From Novakomyces olei (Eukaryota > Ascomycota > Novakomycetes > Novakomycetales > Novakomycetaceae): a stretch of 64,000 bases of DNA. A model generated the notes under the pieces. That model had not been told where the DNA came from. It made no database searches and worked only from the letters and a program-made list of their open reading frames with translations. The DNA is taken from NCBI GenBank assembly GCA_016906335.1, contig JADEYG010000007.1:1814001-1878000 (forward strand), read 5' to 3'. Below are positions 21,012 to 32,609 of the stretch, one piece after another; the first letter of the stretch is position 1; every line of letters begins with the position of its first letter. Both the position numbers and the translations under genes were made by a program.

Positions 21012-22588
21012 GTATAATAATGTATGTGTGAATTATGTATGGTGTTAATATATGGTATTTATGTATGGGGATTAATGTTTGGGGGAATAATAGCTATTAT
21101 TACTAGCGACATTTCAACGAAATGTCAGCTGGTATTATTTTTTTTGTATAATAATTGCATTGTCTAAAATCGAGAAAACCCTAGATATATTCAAGACGGA
21201 ATTATGGCGAAATTCCTTTATATGTAATGTGATTTTATTATGTATAAATCTAGTCAGGGTTTTCGCTTTTCCTTTACGCCATAATTCCGTTTTGAAAAAT
21301 AATTAATGTGGTCATGCCAATTTCCTTCGCATTCCCGCGAATTATGGCGTAATTCTAATTAGAATTGTAGGAAAAACGTGGAGGCAGGGTTTTTTAGGAA
21401 GAATTTTTACGGCTTAATTCCAAAATAATATGGGAATAATATATTAATTTAATTAAATATTAAACAATTAACAAATATTATAAATGCTACAGAACTATAA
21501 GCTATTATAACTTATTGTCAATTTGTCTTGAAAGTTATTATTGATGAATAAATTAATGTTATTATACTTAAAAATGTTAATAAATTATTATAATGGTAAT
21601 AAATTTATTAAAAATTCTAATACTCCATATATTGCAACTTTTAATACTAATGCTCTATTATTTATTGAATAATAAATATATATCCATAATCGCGCCTTTA
21701 GGCCTTCGGGAACCTTTATATTCTTTTCCACAGTATAATATACACGACCCATAAAATACATCCTGGGGCATCATGAGCTTTTTATAAATCTTTAAACCCA
21801 TATATCTCCATAAATACTAATCCAATCTTGTAACCAAATATAAATTTACACTCCTACTGCTCCCCTCTATCCAACCATATACATTTTGTAAAAACACTTT
21901 TCATTCGACGTTTTGTCACCTCTACACATGGACTACACACTCTTAATTTTTCTTATTTTTCTGACGTTTTTCTTATTATACTCTATTACTATGTTGCTTT
22001 CTAATATTTATATTATATTATCAGACAACTATAATATGTGTAGCCCAGCTTGTATAATAATTATATTTATAAATTCAACAACTACCCTTGCAGACAATAT
22101 TGTTTGCCAATTTTTTGGAATTAAGTCGTAAAATATTTTTTCTCTAACTTCGTTCTTACCCCCGTTTATGCCAATTTCCTTAGCATTCCCGCGCAATTTC
22201 CCATATTATATTTTGGAATTTAGCCGTAAAAATTCTTCCTAAAAAACCCTGCCTCCACGTTTTTCCTACAATTCTAATTAGAATTACGCCATAATTCGCG
22301 GGAATGCGAAGGAATTGGCATGACCCCATTAATTATTTTTCAAAACGGAATTATGGCGTAAAGGAAAAGCGAAAACCCTGACTAGATTTATACATAATAA
22401 AAATCACATTACAAATAAATGGAATTTCGCCATAATTCCGTCTTGAATATATCTAGGGTTTTCTCGATTTTTAGACAATGCAATTATTATACGAAAAAAT
22501 AATACCAGCTGACATTTCGTCGAAATGTCGCTAGTAATAATAGCTATTATTCCCCCAAACATAATTCACACATACATTATTATACATA
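21012..22588. mobile_element. Palindromic foldback (long inverted repeat) element
   Basis: Two arms of about 400 bp, 21012-21435 and 22198-22588, are inverted copies that align almost base for base. They flank about 760 bp of AT-rich spacer. Each arm contains alternating-orientation copies of GAATTATGGCG, the near-perfect palindrome GACATTTCGTCGAAATGTC and the perfect palindrome AATAATAGCTATTATT, so each arm folds on itself as well as on the other arm. The outer ends run into 15-bp tandem units (TGTATGGAGGAATAA type). No transposase is visible, and the only spacer frame (21913-22131, hydrophobic, about 72 codons) is unconvincing. It looks like a non-autonomous foldback transposon or large MITE. 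I could not fix a target-site duplication. Confidence 0.7.
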
Positions 22589-22690
22589 CATTATTCTTCC
22601 ATACATTATTCCTCCATACATTATTCCTCCATACATTATTCTACCATGCATTATTCCTCCATACATTATTCCTCCACACATTATTAACCA
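22575..22690. repeat. 15-bp minisatellite (CATACATTATTCCTC type)
   Basis: Six or seven imperfect tandem copies of a 15-bp unit directly outside the right arm of the foldback element. Degenerate units of the same kind (TGTATGGNGNNAATA) lie at 21035-21075 in the left arm, so the array is probably part of the element's ends. Confidence 0.75.
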
Positions 22691-23739
22691 ATACAAGTAT
22701 GCAAACGAAAGGCTACTCACTAAATTTAGTCACTGAATGGATGAAGTGATGTTCAGTCAGAATCTGGCTGTTCCGAAAAAAGCACTTAAAGCTTTAGCCG
22801 TTACTTATATTTCATTCTTCATTCTTCATCTATCCATTCAAGCATTCAAAAAATTTAAATTAATATTGTATTTGCGTATATTTGTAATATTTTATACTGT
22901 ATAGTGCTTTTCAGATGACTCGCAGTAATTAAGACAATAATGTCTGTACCATTAAAATTCGAAGTTTCGTTTATTTGGCGCTAAATTTTCCACCTGGTGA
23001 TAATATAAAAAGTTACTCAAAAAATTTGATATTTGGTCCAGTCAGATTTGCGAAAAAAAAGCGAAGACCCGATTTATTGTCTCTAATTTTCAGTTCATAT
23101 TTTTTTTCATATAGAGAGAGAATGTCTGCATTCATTCATGAGTCGTCCAATGGATTGGATATATTTGCCCATCTTCAATGGAATTGAATCGTCATTGTTT
23201 GCGAAACTTTAAAATTTTCTTCTGCAAGTTTTAATCAACTTCAATCCCCAAAAACATTTGTGATTTTGTCTTAAGTTTGACTTCAAAATACCTTTGATTA
23301 TAATATTGAAATCGTTTTGAAATTCCCTTAATTCGTTCGGTAACTGATGAAATGACCGACATTGATTATAACAGAAATGCCACCTTATGTACGAATTGTC
23401 TGGCCTATCGTAAATTTCTTCAAATTTAAATTTTCTAGAAATTTTCGAGGCCATCTGCAGTGCTCAGAATGTTTCTCTACTTTTTCAACGAGACTATAAA
23501 TACATATAGTACGCTTTTTCTAGGGTTCTGTGAAGAAATGCCGTATTTAATTCGAGTTGATAAATTCATAATCCATTTTTTAAAGCGGCAGTGTGACAAC
23601 CTTATTGTTTCATTTGAGGTGCCCCTTGCGCACCATTCAATACGTTCAAATCTATGCTTTTTGCTTGAAGAAGCCTTTTACGACTAGTGTCTCTTTGAAT
23701 CAGACGACATTTTGCTTTTCACCTTATATATGCTTAAAT

Positions 23740-23945
23740 CTCTTTTTGCGTCTTTCAATGTAAACGATAGCCAAAATGTTATCTGCGCTTTTCACTCTAT
23801 CATCAAACGTTTTGTAGGGCATTTTCCTTTTCAAGCATACTTCACAATTATTATCAATTCTTTTGCTTGATTTGACAGACGAGCTAAATATACTTTTTCC
23901 TCTTAAATTTCCTTAATTTTCAAGAGACAGGAGTTGTGTGTTGCC
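23740..23945 (-). mobile_element. Ty1/copia fossil fragment (pre-integrase zinc-binding region)
   Basis: Reading the - strand gives a stretch with CEVCLKRKMPYKTF, the CxxC-type signature of the copia GAG-pre-integrase/integrase junction, followed by weakly similar sequence. It is short, degraded, and differs from the larger copia fossil next to it, so it comes from a separate, older insertion. No LTRs were found for it. Confidence 0.5.
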
Positions 23946-24471
23946 CAATTTATTTTTTTTTTCTATTCTTGACTCCCTTCGAGACATTCCCAAGCCAATC
24001 TGATGAATACATCTAAGCCATAGTGGGTGAAGCGTCTATAAATAGAGTAGTCGATCAGCGAATTAATTAAAAATATTAGCAATATTAACAATAATAAATT
24101 GCTCACCAAATAAACAATTACAGTAAATGCCCAAGTTTTCTGTGCCATGAAAGTCTTTCGTTTTTGTATTTGCCATTATCTTATTATATATAAAATCCAG
24201 ATAAAAAATTTAGCACGAAATTAAATTGTCAGGAATTACTAAGGCTTTATCGCTTAATATTACAGAACCGATTTCTTTATCGCAAAATATCTCCGTGCTT
24301 TAATATGTTTTTGATTGACGTAAAATCTACCAGTATATTTGGCTGTGCATACGTCCAGTTACTAATCGTCTGATGCTTTATATTTACCTCGATCTCAAAC
24401 ACAAATGTATCGCTTGTTTTTGCATGTAGTTTCTTTTTAACATTCATTTCTATTAATTATGTTATTAATTA

Positions 24472-24723
24472 TGCTGAAATTATTGATGTAAGTATTGTTT
24501 AATAGGTTGTTCGTACGGTTAATATTAATTATCTTACTTCAGTAAAAGACAGTGAAATTCCCCAAGGTCAAAGGGATTCATCCATGGATATGTATATTCA
24601 TATCCAGAACGTAGGTAAGCAAATACGGGGTAAAGACAGATCGTAATAGTTTCAATTTTGGCTAAAGGAATGAGAGTATTTAGAAAAGTAAATTTATAAG
24701 TTGACAGAGTCCATATTTCAACA
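24472..24723 (-). repeat. Left LTR of the copia fossil (3' LTR)
   Basis: 252 bp, pairs with 29169-29421. From about 24545 rightward it is almost identical to the other LTR, while the first about 75 bp differ markedly. Confidence 0.92.
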
Positions 24724-25263
24724 CTCGTCAAGACTCTTAAAACTTATAAAATCAATATCGATTTTATAATTAAATAAATAATAGAATTCACGAGCCATAA
24801 AATAAAGTTGAATAAATTTCGTAAACTTGTTTCTGATTAAATTTTTCGTTAATCCGTCTTCTCTCATCTTTTCTGTAGGACATCTTTGTAATTTGACTAG
24901 TTATTTTTTAATGTAATCCATCACATAGTAGTTTGTATTACTTAGATTTTTAGAGCCTTGATAGTTTCCTCCTGTACCTTCTAGAAGTATACACGCATTG
25001 TTGTCGCAGTTAATAATTGGTATTTAATTTTCCATATTATTGATCTCTTGTAATAGTTATTTGAAATAGAGCACTTAATTGATTGTTATCTTGAGCGCTT
25101 CAAATTCAGCCATCATAAAACTTGGTGTGACTATTTTTTGCTTTCTTGAGTTCCATGCGATCGGTCTATTGTTGTTGCCTATTGAACAAACATATCCTGA
25201 TCCTGACTTGCGGTCAGTAGTGTCTCCTGCAAAGAAAGAGTCAGCTCACGCAAGTATTTCGGT

Positions 25264-26150
25264 TTAAGGTAATCGATAACATGATATATTAATTTCGATT
25301 GTTGAACTCAAATATCTTTTTGTATGGTTCAATGCCAGTAGGTGCTCTTCGTCTTGAAACTTTGTATTTTTACTGAGCATACTTACTGCATATCGCAAAT
25401 CTAGTCTTGTCCATTCTGTAAGATAAATTAATTTTCCGACTATTGTAGCGTATATTTCCAAGCTATTATTTTTGTCATCCGCGGGATGATATAACGCTTT
25501 AATGTTTGCGATCGGATGCGATAATGGTCGAAGATTCGAGTCGGTAAAAGTTTGAACAATAGATTTAGCGTAAGACGCCTGAGATAGTTGTAGAACTCCC
25601 AGCTCTTGATCGTATGTAATATCCGTTCCTAAATATTTTTTTATTTTTCCTAAAGATTTAATGGAATAATGAGATTTGAGATATCGCTCAAACTCATCTC
25701 TTTCTCCATAAACTTTTTCAATTATTAAAAGATCATCCTCATATATTGCAAGAATAATTTTGTCATTAAAATATACTGCGTTGTCTTTCTTTGAATTTTT
25801 GAGGTTGTATTTAATCAAAGTAGAATGAAGTTCATTGTTCTATGATCTTGGTGATTGTTTAAGACCATATAGACTTTTTTCTAACTTGCAAACTTGATTT
25901 TTATTATCTTTTATGCCTTCAAGTAATTTCATGTATACAGTTTCTTTCAATTTTTTTCGTCAGGGAATGCTGTATCCACATAGACATGAAAAATATTGTA
26001 ATTATTTATAACACTTAGTAGGAATTGATGCGTAAGTTTCCTCGTAGTCCTGGTGGAAAATTTGGGTATATCCTTGGGCGTCTAATCTAGCTTTGTAGAT
26101 TGTCTCATTCGTAGCAATTTTGCATTTCATTTTGAAAACCCAGCATTATC
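25264..26150 (-). pseudogene. Copia fossil: reverse-transcriptase region
   Basis: Contains the late RT segment with FERYLKSHYSIKSLGKIKKY, LGTDITYDQELGVLQLSQ and YATIVGKLIYLTEWTRLDLR, the copia counterparts of the RT thumb and connection. The more upstream RT part (about 25830-26150) is recognisable only weakly. Fossil; not a functional gene. Confidence 0.85.
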
Positions 26151-26153
26151 CCA

Positions 26154-27872
26154 CTACATGCTGATTGTCAGATTTTGTAATTTTTTCCATACATTATTTC
26201 TGTTCATTGCCTCAAGTTCTTTACTAAGTGCTTTTTTCCACTCAGAACTGTATGGACCGTTGACAGCTTCATAGTAGCTTTGTGGTTCCATAGGTAGATC
26301 TGTAACATTGTTCGCTTGTTCATCCGGTTTTGTGCTTATTTTGAGGTAATCGTCTCCTTCCAATAAAGGCGATAGCACTTTTCTCAGTTTTTCATTGGAT
26401 ACACCTGGGGACTTTAATTTTCTTTTTCCAGATAATATCTCGGTCAATTCATTGTTATCCCTTTTTTCATCTGCCATGTCAATATGATCAATATCAGTGG
26501 TTTTGTCTTCTTCACTAATATTTTGGATATTTTCAGCCATATCGTCCGCACCATCTAATGATAAGGCCCCAGTTCCAACATTCATTTCATTATTTGTAAT
26601 ATCAGATTTAATTTCATCTGATGTCTTTTCTTGTGCAGTAGATTCAGCATTGTCTGAGTTATCTGTAGATGTGTCCGCTGTATAATAATTCGATAATTTG
26701 TCGCCTTTATTCAAATAATTTCGTATTTGAGACTCATTTGTAGGGGAACTGGTAGTTTCATTTAAATTGTTATTTAAATAACGTTCTAAAAAATTGATAT
26801 CGTAGTTGTTGAGTGAACTACTGCAGGAGGTTTGTTTAAGAAAAATGACATCTCTTGATACAATACGTTTCGCACTTTTCAATTCAGACAAAATATAACC
26901 CTTTTGAGTTTCAGAATATCCTAGGAATATATATTCTTTCTCTCTCTGTTCCAACTTAGAATTTTCTTCTGTTTGCTTATTTTTTCCAATTGCTAAACGT
27001 CCAAAAATCTTTAAATTATACAAGTTCAGTGCTTTTCCATATAACATTTCGAACGGAGTTTTTGGACTCGATTTAGTTGCAATCTGTTTTTAAGATAGCA
27101 CTTGTTAAAATAGCGTCTGTTCAGAACCGTAATGGAACGTTTTTATTTAATAATTTAGCTCTTGCTTTTGACGTTATTGTCCATATGCCTCGCTCTGCCA
27201 CTCTATTTTGTACCAAATTGTTGGGGTCTGATGTATTATTCTAATTTTTTTTGTTAGCATTGATATTTCTGAATTTAAAAATTCAAGCCTATTGTCTTTT
27301 CCAAATATTTTTATTCTTTTTCCAAATTGAGTTTTAATAAATGGAAGAAATTCTGAAAACAGGTTTGGTACTTCACTTTTATCTTTCATAAGATAGAGAA
27401 ACGTATAATCAGATTAGTCTTCTGTAAATGTAACAAAATATTTGTAATTTGATTCGGACTGAATATTAATAGCGCCGCAAACATCACTATGAACTAGATC
27501 AAATAATTGTGTTGGCCTAGTTCTACCATCTGTGGGGAATGGTGTCCTTGTAATGTTTGAGAGCTTGCACGTAGAGCACGCTTCGGTCTCATTAGTACGT
27601 AAATTTTGTAATTTTCCCACTGCTTTTCCGTTTTTCAATTCAATCGTATATTGCTTACTTGCATGGCCAAGACGTTCATGCCATGTTTCGTAAGAATTTT
27701 GTAAAATGGAATTAACTTGTTGAACATTCTCTTTTTGTATAGATATCGTATTAAACGAGTATATGTTATTCTCCTCGTTCAGACGTATAAGCGGTTTGTC
27801 ATTACTCATCATAACTTTATCTCTGTCAGATATCGAGAACGTTTTTTCTCCATTAAATTCTTTTAATAACAA
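26154..27872 (-). pseudogene. Copia fossil: GAG-pre-integrase and integrase region
   Basis: The right part has ETWHERLGHAS, the CxxCK motif and FDLVHSDVCGAI, hallmarks of the copia GAG-pre-integrase domain and integrase start. The middle part (27174-27389) keeps integrase-core similarity. The left part (26154-27047) holds the integrase C-terminal KIFGRLA / EKEYIFLGYSETQKGY block followed by an acidic linker. Fossil, broken. Confidence 0.85.
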
Positions 27873-28063
27873 GTTTATTCCATATTTTGGAGTGTACAGG
27901 ACATTTGATAAAATTTATTTATTATTGTAAACGTCATTAATCTTTAAATATCGTTCCAACTCTTTCAATTGGAGAGAACGTTATTTTTTCCTGTCTGAAT
28001 TTTTGTCTCAACCCTTGTAAAAACATTTTAAATCAAAGCAAATGTGACTAGAAGCGCTTGTAT

Positions 28064-29074
28064 CTAAAATCCATTGTGTAGATTTTTTAGGTACATTCTT
28101 ATATAGTCACAAGATAGGCTCATTTTTATTAGTCGTAATACTATAAACTGTGTGAGATTTGCTTTTTTAGTCTCGTTTCTTTTTCGACAATCTTTTTCGG
28201 TATGTCCATACCTTTTCACAGTTTTGACAGTGTTTTGTATAGGAAAGTATATCAAGCTTGTGCAGCAGCTGATTACTTAGTAAAAAATGAAATTTTACCC
28301 TGGTAATTGTGACTGTCATTGAGAAGACTATAAATAGATCTAGATAGAACTATGTTGGCTAACGAAATTGAATACAACACGTTTCAAATTAACACGTTCG
28401 AAATTATAGATTCAACATTTTGTTCCTTTCCCTTTAGGATTTTTGAAACAATCATTAGCCCTGAGTCCAATTCGTCCACAAAAAGAGCATTTGGGTGTGG
28501 GGTTGACCGATTCCCTATTTGGGAGTAATTTAGCAGTAATTTTAGAGCTAACATTGCGGCGAACGTTCTCCGCAATTTCTTTTGGTAATGCCAATAAAAT
28601 CCCACAGTACGTAAAATACGTGAGCTCCGTAAATCCTAGACGAACGAGACTGATCACGATGTTTCTGTAACCGTTCATAAACTTTTCAGGGTCTCCTCCC
28701 CACAATTTTTGAGGAGCCATGAACTTAGTGGCCACAGCTTCAATCTTTTGATTTACATTTTTGCCAAATTCCAAATCGAGTAATTTAAAGAGCGCTTTTG
28801 GCGATTTTATTCCTTCAATGCGGAAAGTAAGTAGATTTTCGTTTATCGCCTCGATTAGCTTGGCTGTGATTACGAGAACGGTGACTTTCGGGATATTGGA
28901 GTGTTGTTCGCTCTCCAATAATGCGGAGAACCCATGCAGTTCCAATCTGTTTGTAATTTTCAACTTCCATTCACTATACTCGTGCCACGATTTCAACATT
29001 GGAATTATTCCAAGTATTATTGTATTCTTTCTCAAACTATTGGCGAGTCCGGGGGTGACGTCTGGTTGAGCCAT
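28064..29074 (-). pseudogene. Copia fossil: Gag region with zinc knuckles, interrupted by a nested repeat
   Basis: 28412-29074 encodes a copia-type capsid segment (WHEYSEWKLKITNRL, LLDLEFGKN) and a C-terminal CSFCGRIGLRANDC knuckle-like motif. The piece at 28064-28237 has RYGHTEKDCRK, a second knuckle part. Between them sits the 180-bp repeat at 28238-28417. Fossil. Confidence 0.8.
28238..28417 (+). repeat. LTR-like repeat, copy A, nested in the copia fossil
   Basis: 180 bp beginning TATAGGAAAG and ending GATTCAACA, flanked by the 5-bp duplication TTTTG (28233-28237 and 28418-28422). Near-identical to copies B (30422-30602) and C (35994-36171). It interrupts the Gag region of the copia fossil, so it inserted later. 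Read on the opposite strand it starts with TGTTGAATC. Best read as a solo LTR or a short non-autonomous LTR element. Confidence 0.85.
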
Positions 29075-29157
29075 GTTTTTGATTTTTAATAATTTTTATT
29101 ATTAAGAAACTTAACTCCACTTCTAATCACTGAGTAGATGTAATATTTAACCTTCCA

Positions 29158-29168
29158 GGCTCATAACC
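29158..29168 (-). other. Copia fossil primer-binding site (initiator-Met tRNA anticodon type)
   Basis: Eleven bases directly abutting the right LTR. On the + strand they read GGCTCATAACC, identical to the anticodon stem-loop of eukaryotic initiator methionine tRNA. Drosophila copia and yeast Ty5 are known to prime from this internal half-tRNA site rather than from the tRNA 3' end. Confidence 0.8.
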
Positions 29169-29421
29169 TGTTGAAATTATTGATGTAAATATTGCGAGAT
29201 AGATTGTCCAAACGGTTAATATTAATAATTTTGCTACAGTAAAAGACAGTGAAACTCCCCCAAGGTCAAAGGGATTCATCCATGGATATGTATATTCATA
29301 TCCAGAACGTAGGTAAGCAAATACGGGGTAAAGACAGATCGTAATAGTTTCAATTTTGGCTAAAGGAATGAGAGTATTTAGAAAAGTAAATTTATAAGTC
29401 GACAGAGTCCATATTTCAACA
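29169..29421 (-). repeat. Right LTR of the copia fossil (5' LTR)
   Basis: 253 bp, TG...CA. Partner of 24472-24723 and followed by the target duplication AATTA. Its inner end abuts the primer site. Confidence 0.92.
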
Positions 29422-30017
29422 AATTATTTCGTATCGCGCTATCTCAAAAAAACTGTTTTAATATAAAAAATTAAATCCCGGGTTTAATAAAATATTTTTT
29501 ACCCATCGCCATTTTCATCTCAATTCATTCGCATGATCCATTTAAGTTTTATTTTTCTATTTAATCATCTAAATACAAAACAAAGTTTGGTTTGATGCTT
29601 AAGATACGCAATCATTTACGTTTGCTATGAACGTCTGATTTTTGATTAATTTTTTATGATTGTAGAAATAAATGGGGCTAGTTTTTATATAAGCAGAGTC
29701 AAATCTTTTATTGAATTAAGATAATCTAAAGGGCAAGGTAATATGTTTATGTAATGAGTACTTGAGCAGGATTGCGCGACTTTCTAAGCACCTTGAGAAA
29801 ATTAAAAAACTTGAAGTTAAACTTGTTTTATGTGTCCGATGTAAATTCCATATACATCCTCAGTGGTACCAACACAAAGCTTTAATATTACATTCGAGAG
29901 TGTTTAAATAGTATCATAGCTAGTTTTGTGTAACGAAGGTGTATTTCTTGATTGATATCAGTAACATAACTCAATTTGTCGCTATATTTCAACTGCTTTA
30001 TAATTTTTCCTCATTTT

Positions 30018-30182
30018 TATAGCGAGGTAAATCAAGCTTGTGAAGCGGTTAATTTCTGATAAAAGTACAGTTCTAACTTGAGGCATGGGATCTGTTAAAT
30101 CGCAGACTAAATAGAGTTAGATAGGCCCAATACAAATAACGAAAATTGCACACAACATTTATTCAAATTAACTTGTTCAACA
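30018..30182 (+). repeat. LTR-like repeat, copy D (old, diverged)
   Basis: About 165 bp, aligns along its whole length with copies A-C (TATAG..., ATCAAGCTTGTG, TTCAAATTAAC, ...TTCAACA) but with many substitutions and small gaps. The flanking bases no longer match. It is an older member, 240 bp from copy B. Confidence 0.65.
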
Positions 30183-30421
30183 AGATTCTGCAATTTTCAA
30201 CAATTGCCAATCTTATTAGGGTTATGTAATAAGTAAACTTCTGAGCCTTGTTCCACAAATCCTAACGCCTATTTCTTTTTTTTTTATAAACGCCCAATGT
30301 ATGAGCAATGGCTCAAAACAAACTAATATACTCTGCTTCGCAATTCGATAAAGTGGCAAGCTTTTAATTTTTAGGCACCCCGTAAATTTATGATGCCATG
30401 CAAAACTTCTTTCCAATTTAT

Positions 30422-30602
30422 TGTTGAATCTATAATTTCGAACGTGTTAATTTGAAACGTGTTGTATTCAATTTCGTTTGCCAACATAGTTCTATCTAGA
30501 TCTATTTATAGTCTTCTCAATGACAGTCACAATTACCAGGGTAAACTTCATTTTTTTTTCTAAGTAATCAGCTGCTGCACAAGCTTGATATACTTTCCTA
30601 TA
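30422..30602 (-). repeat. LTR-like repeat, copy B
   Basis: 181 bp in the opposite orientation to copies A and C, flanked by the 5-bp duplication TTTAT (30417-30421 and 30603-30607). Nearly identical to A and C. Confidence 0.85.
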
Positions 30603-30899
30603 TTTATCACATGCATAATCGGCACCGCAACAAACGAAAACTGCTGCTGTGATTGCATTACTCTTTATGCTTCTTGTATCGCGCAAATACATTGTAATGT
30701 ATTTAAACTTCTCGGCATTCATTAGTTAGCTTTATCGGACATCTTATCTGGCCTTGAGCATCTACGTATCCAAAGTGTCGAAACTTCTAATTGGCTTGTT
30801 TAAAGAACCGATGTTAAATTTATTTAGCGCTTAATTTAATTGAGACTAACGCTGAACTATATATATACCTAAATTCCTGTCACTGAGTCACTTGTTCGT

Positions 30900-31008
30900 G
30901 TGCAAGGCTTTTGTGCTCAATTCTCGTTATTTCAGTCATTTCTCCCTTTTTTTTTTGAAATCCAATCATCTTGATTTTTCTTCGTGATGCCCAAGCTTGA
31001 TATATTCC
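30900..31008 (-). repeat. Second LTR-like subfamily, copy E3
   Basis: On the - strand reads TAGGAATATATCAAGCTTGG followed by an A/G-rich stretch. It resembles 35300-35390 and 37337-37425. It shares the TATAGG..TCAAGCTTG start with copies A-D and then diverges. The other end was not located. Confidence 0.5.
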
Positions 31009-32609
31009 TATTCAAATTAGAATCCAGACCATTCGCGATATACTCCCCGGTCAATAGGCTTCCCATCAATTTCGGCATCCTTTTTAATTGGTATTCCTTT
31101 TTTAGCCAAACATTAGCAATTAAATTGTTTGATAAATATATTATTACTGCATGCACGTAATACATTTTGAGCTGTCATTGTTTTGACTTTAATTTAATTT
31201 GGCTCCCAAAAGTCAATGGTTTGTCCAGGTTTCTAGACTTTATTTAAAGTTCTTGAATTACATAAAGTATTGCTAGTTTGTTCAATTCATACTTTTCCTA
31301 CATCAATCGAGCTTGGGGAGATCCAGCAAAATCTTATAATACTTATTATGAGGGTTGTCTTACAAATTTTTAAAGCGTGTTCAGTATCGCTAAGCGGCCT
31401 TTTGTATCTACAATAAATCGAAAATTATATTGTGAAACTTATTCACAAAAAGCGGCCTGTGCTCATCAAAAGCATAGCGCCATTTTTTCATTTTTACTCC
31501 AAGCCAAGAGCGGCGTTCTCATGGAGACGCAAATGATTTAAAAAGTCGAGCGAAATACTTTCGTCAAAAAACCGGATATGAAGTAACATATCAAATAATC
31601 AATACTCTTAAAACAAAAGCGATACAGTATTGACGAATGAGCAAAATACTTTAACGAGAAAACTATAACGACAGAAAAACAGAACACAAGCATTTATGAA
31701 AAACGATTGAGCATGTCAATAGCAAATAAGTTTAATCAGAAGTCAACAGAAGCTCGAATAATCGTGTATTATTTAGAAAATAAATTTAATGTATAATGCA
31801 TTTAACTGAACGCTAACATTACTATTTTAGGAATCCGTTCGCTCAATTAAAGATTTGTCAAGTAATGTGTGACTTGTGTTTGTCTTTAGACCAACGACTA
31901 GGAAGCCCAAAATACAAGGCAACTAAAAAGTCCATCTAATATCAGCTAGATAGTCTGGTTGGCCTTTAAACCCATGATGGGATAAAAGATCCTACAAAAG
32001 GACAGAAAAACCGCATTCTATATAATTGACATTTCGCGCGAAAAAAATTTATTATTGCCTTTTTCCTCTTCTGTTAGTTATCTAATTTTCTTCTGCTCGA
32101 CTCTTTCGCTACAGATTATCGACGTGAGATGTTACAGAAAAGTCCTGTTAATTGTTTGTTTAATGGCTTTTATGTAATAATTTACACTACAGCTATTTTT
32201 TGTTTTGGCATGTATTAATTTGGACGGGTTACGCTATAGTTTCAGTGGTCTGCAAGACGCCACTTGCGTCAATAAACCCAAAAAAAAAAAAATAAAAATA
32301 AAAGAAAATAATCACTTGAATAGGGGCAAAATTCAAATTGGATCTAAATAAATAAACCTAAAGCAGAAAATAAAGTCGGTGTCAGAAGGCAAATAAAGAA
32401 ACCTTTGATGAGCTTTTTCGCCACAAAGAAAATATAAATGTAAGGAACAAAGGCCTTCGCAAAGTAATTAAAATCTAATAAGAGACAAGAACAATCAGAG
32501 GTCAGTGACAATATTGTTATGCCAATCTAATAACCGTGTTAAAAAACAATAACAATAGAGTCTAAAAATAAAATGAAATCTATGAAAACGTCAAATAATA
32601 AGGTCAAAT

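Larger units (their letters stand above)
24467..29426 (-). mobile_element. Ty1/copia LTR-retrotransposon fossil with both LTRs and target duplication
   Basis: Element 24472-29421 (4,950 bp) on the - strand, flanked by the direct duplication AATTA (24467-24471 and 29422-29426). LTRs of 252 and 253 bp begin TG and end CA (TGTTGAAAT...ATTTCAACA). Parts in copia order, reading right to left: primer site, Gag, zinc knuckle, GAG-pre-integrase and integrase, a reverse-transcriptase part (KYLGTDITYDQELGVLQL), then a poorly preserved RNase H end. That integrase-before-RT order is diagnostic of copia. The coding region is broken in several places (roughly five or more) and is interrupted by a nested LTR-like insertion at 28238-28417. 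Judging from the LTR differences it is moderately old. Confidence 0.92.

Noticed and set aside
21913-22131. Hydrophobic frame in the foldback-element spacer as a possible transposase or membrane protein
   Set aside because: AT-driven Leu/Ile/Phe composition without any transposase motif or conserved start.
22975-23687. Short frames (MASKISRKFKFEEIYDRPDN and neighbours) as a host gene
   Set aside because: The frames lie on both strands, cannot be joined by credible splice sites and match no family; probably decayed repeat DNA.
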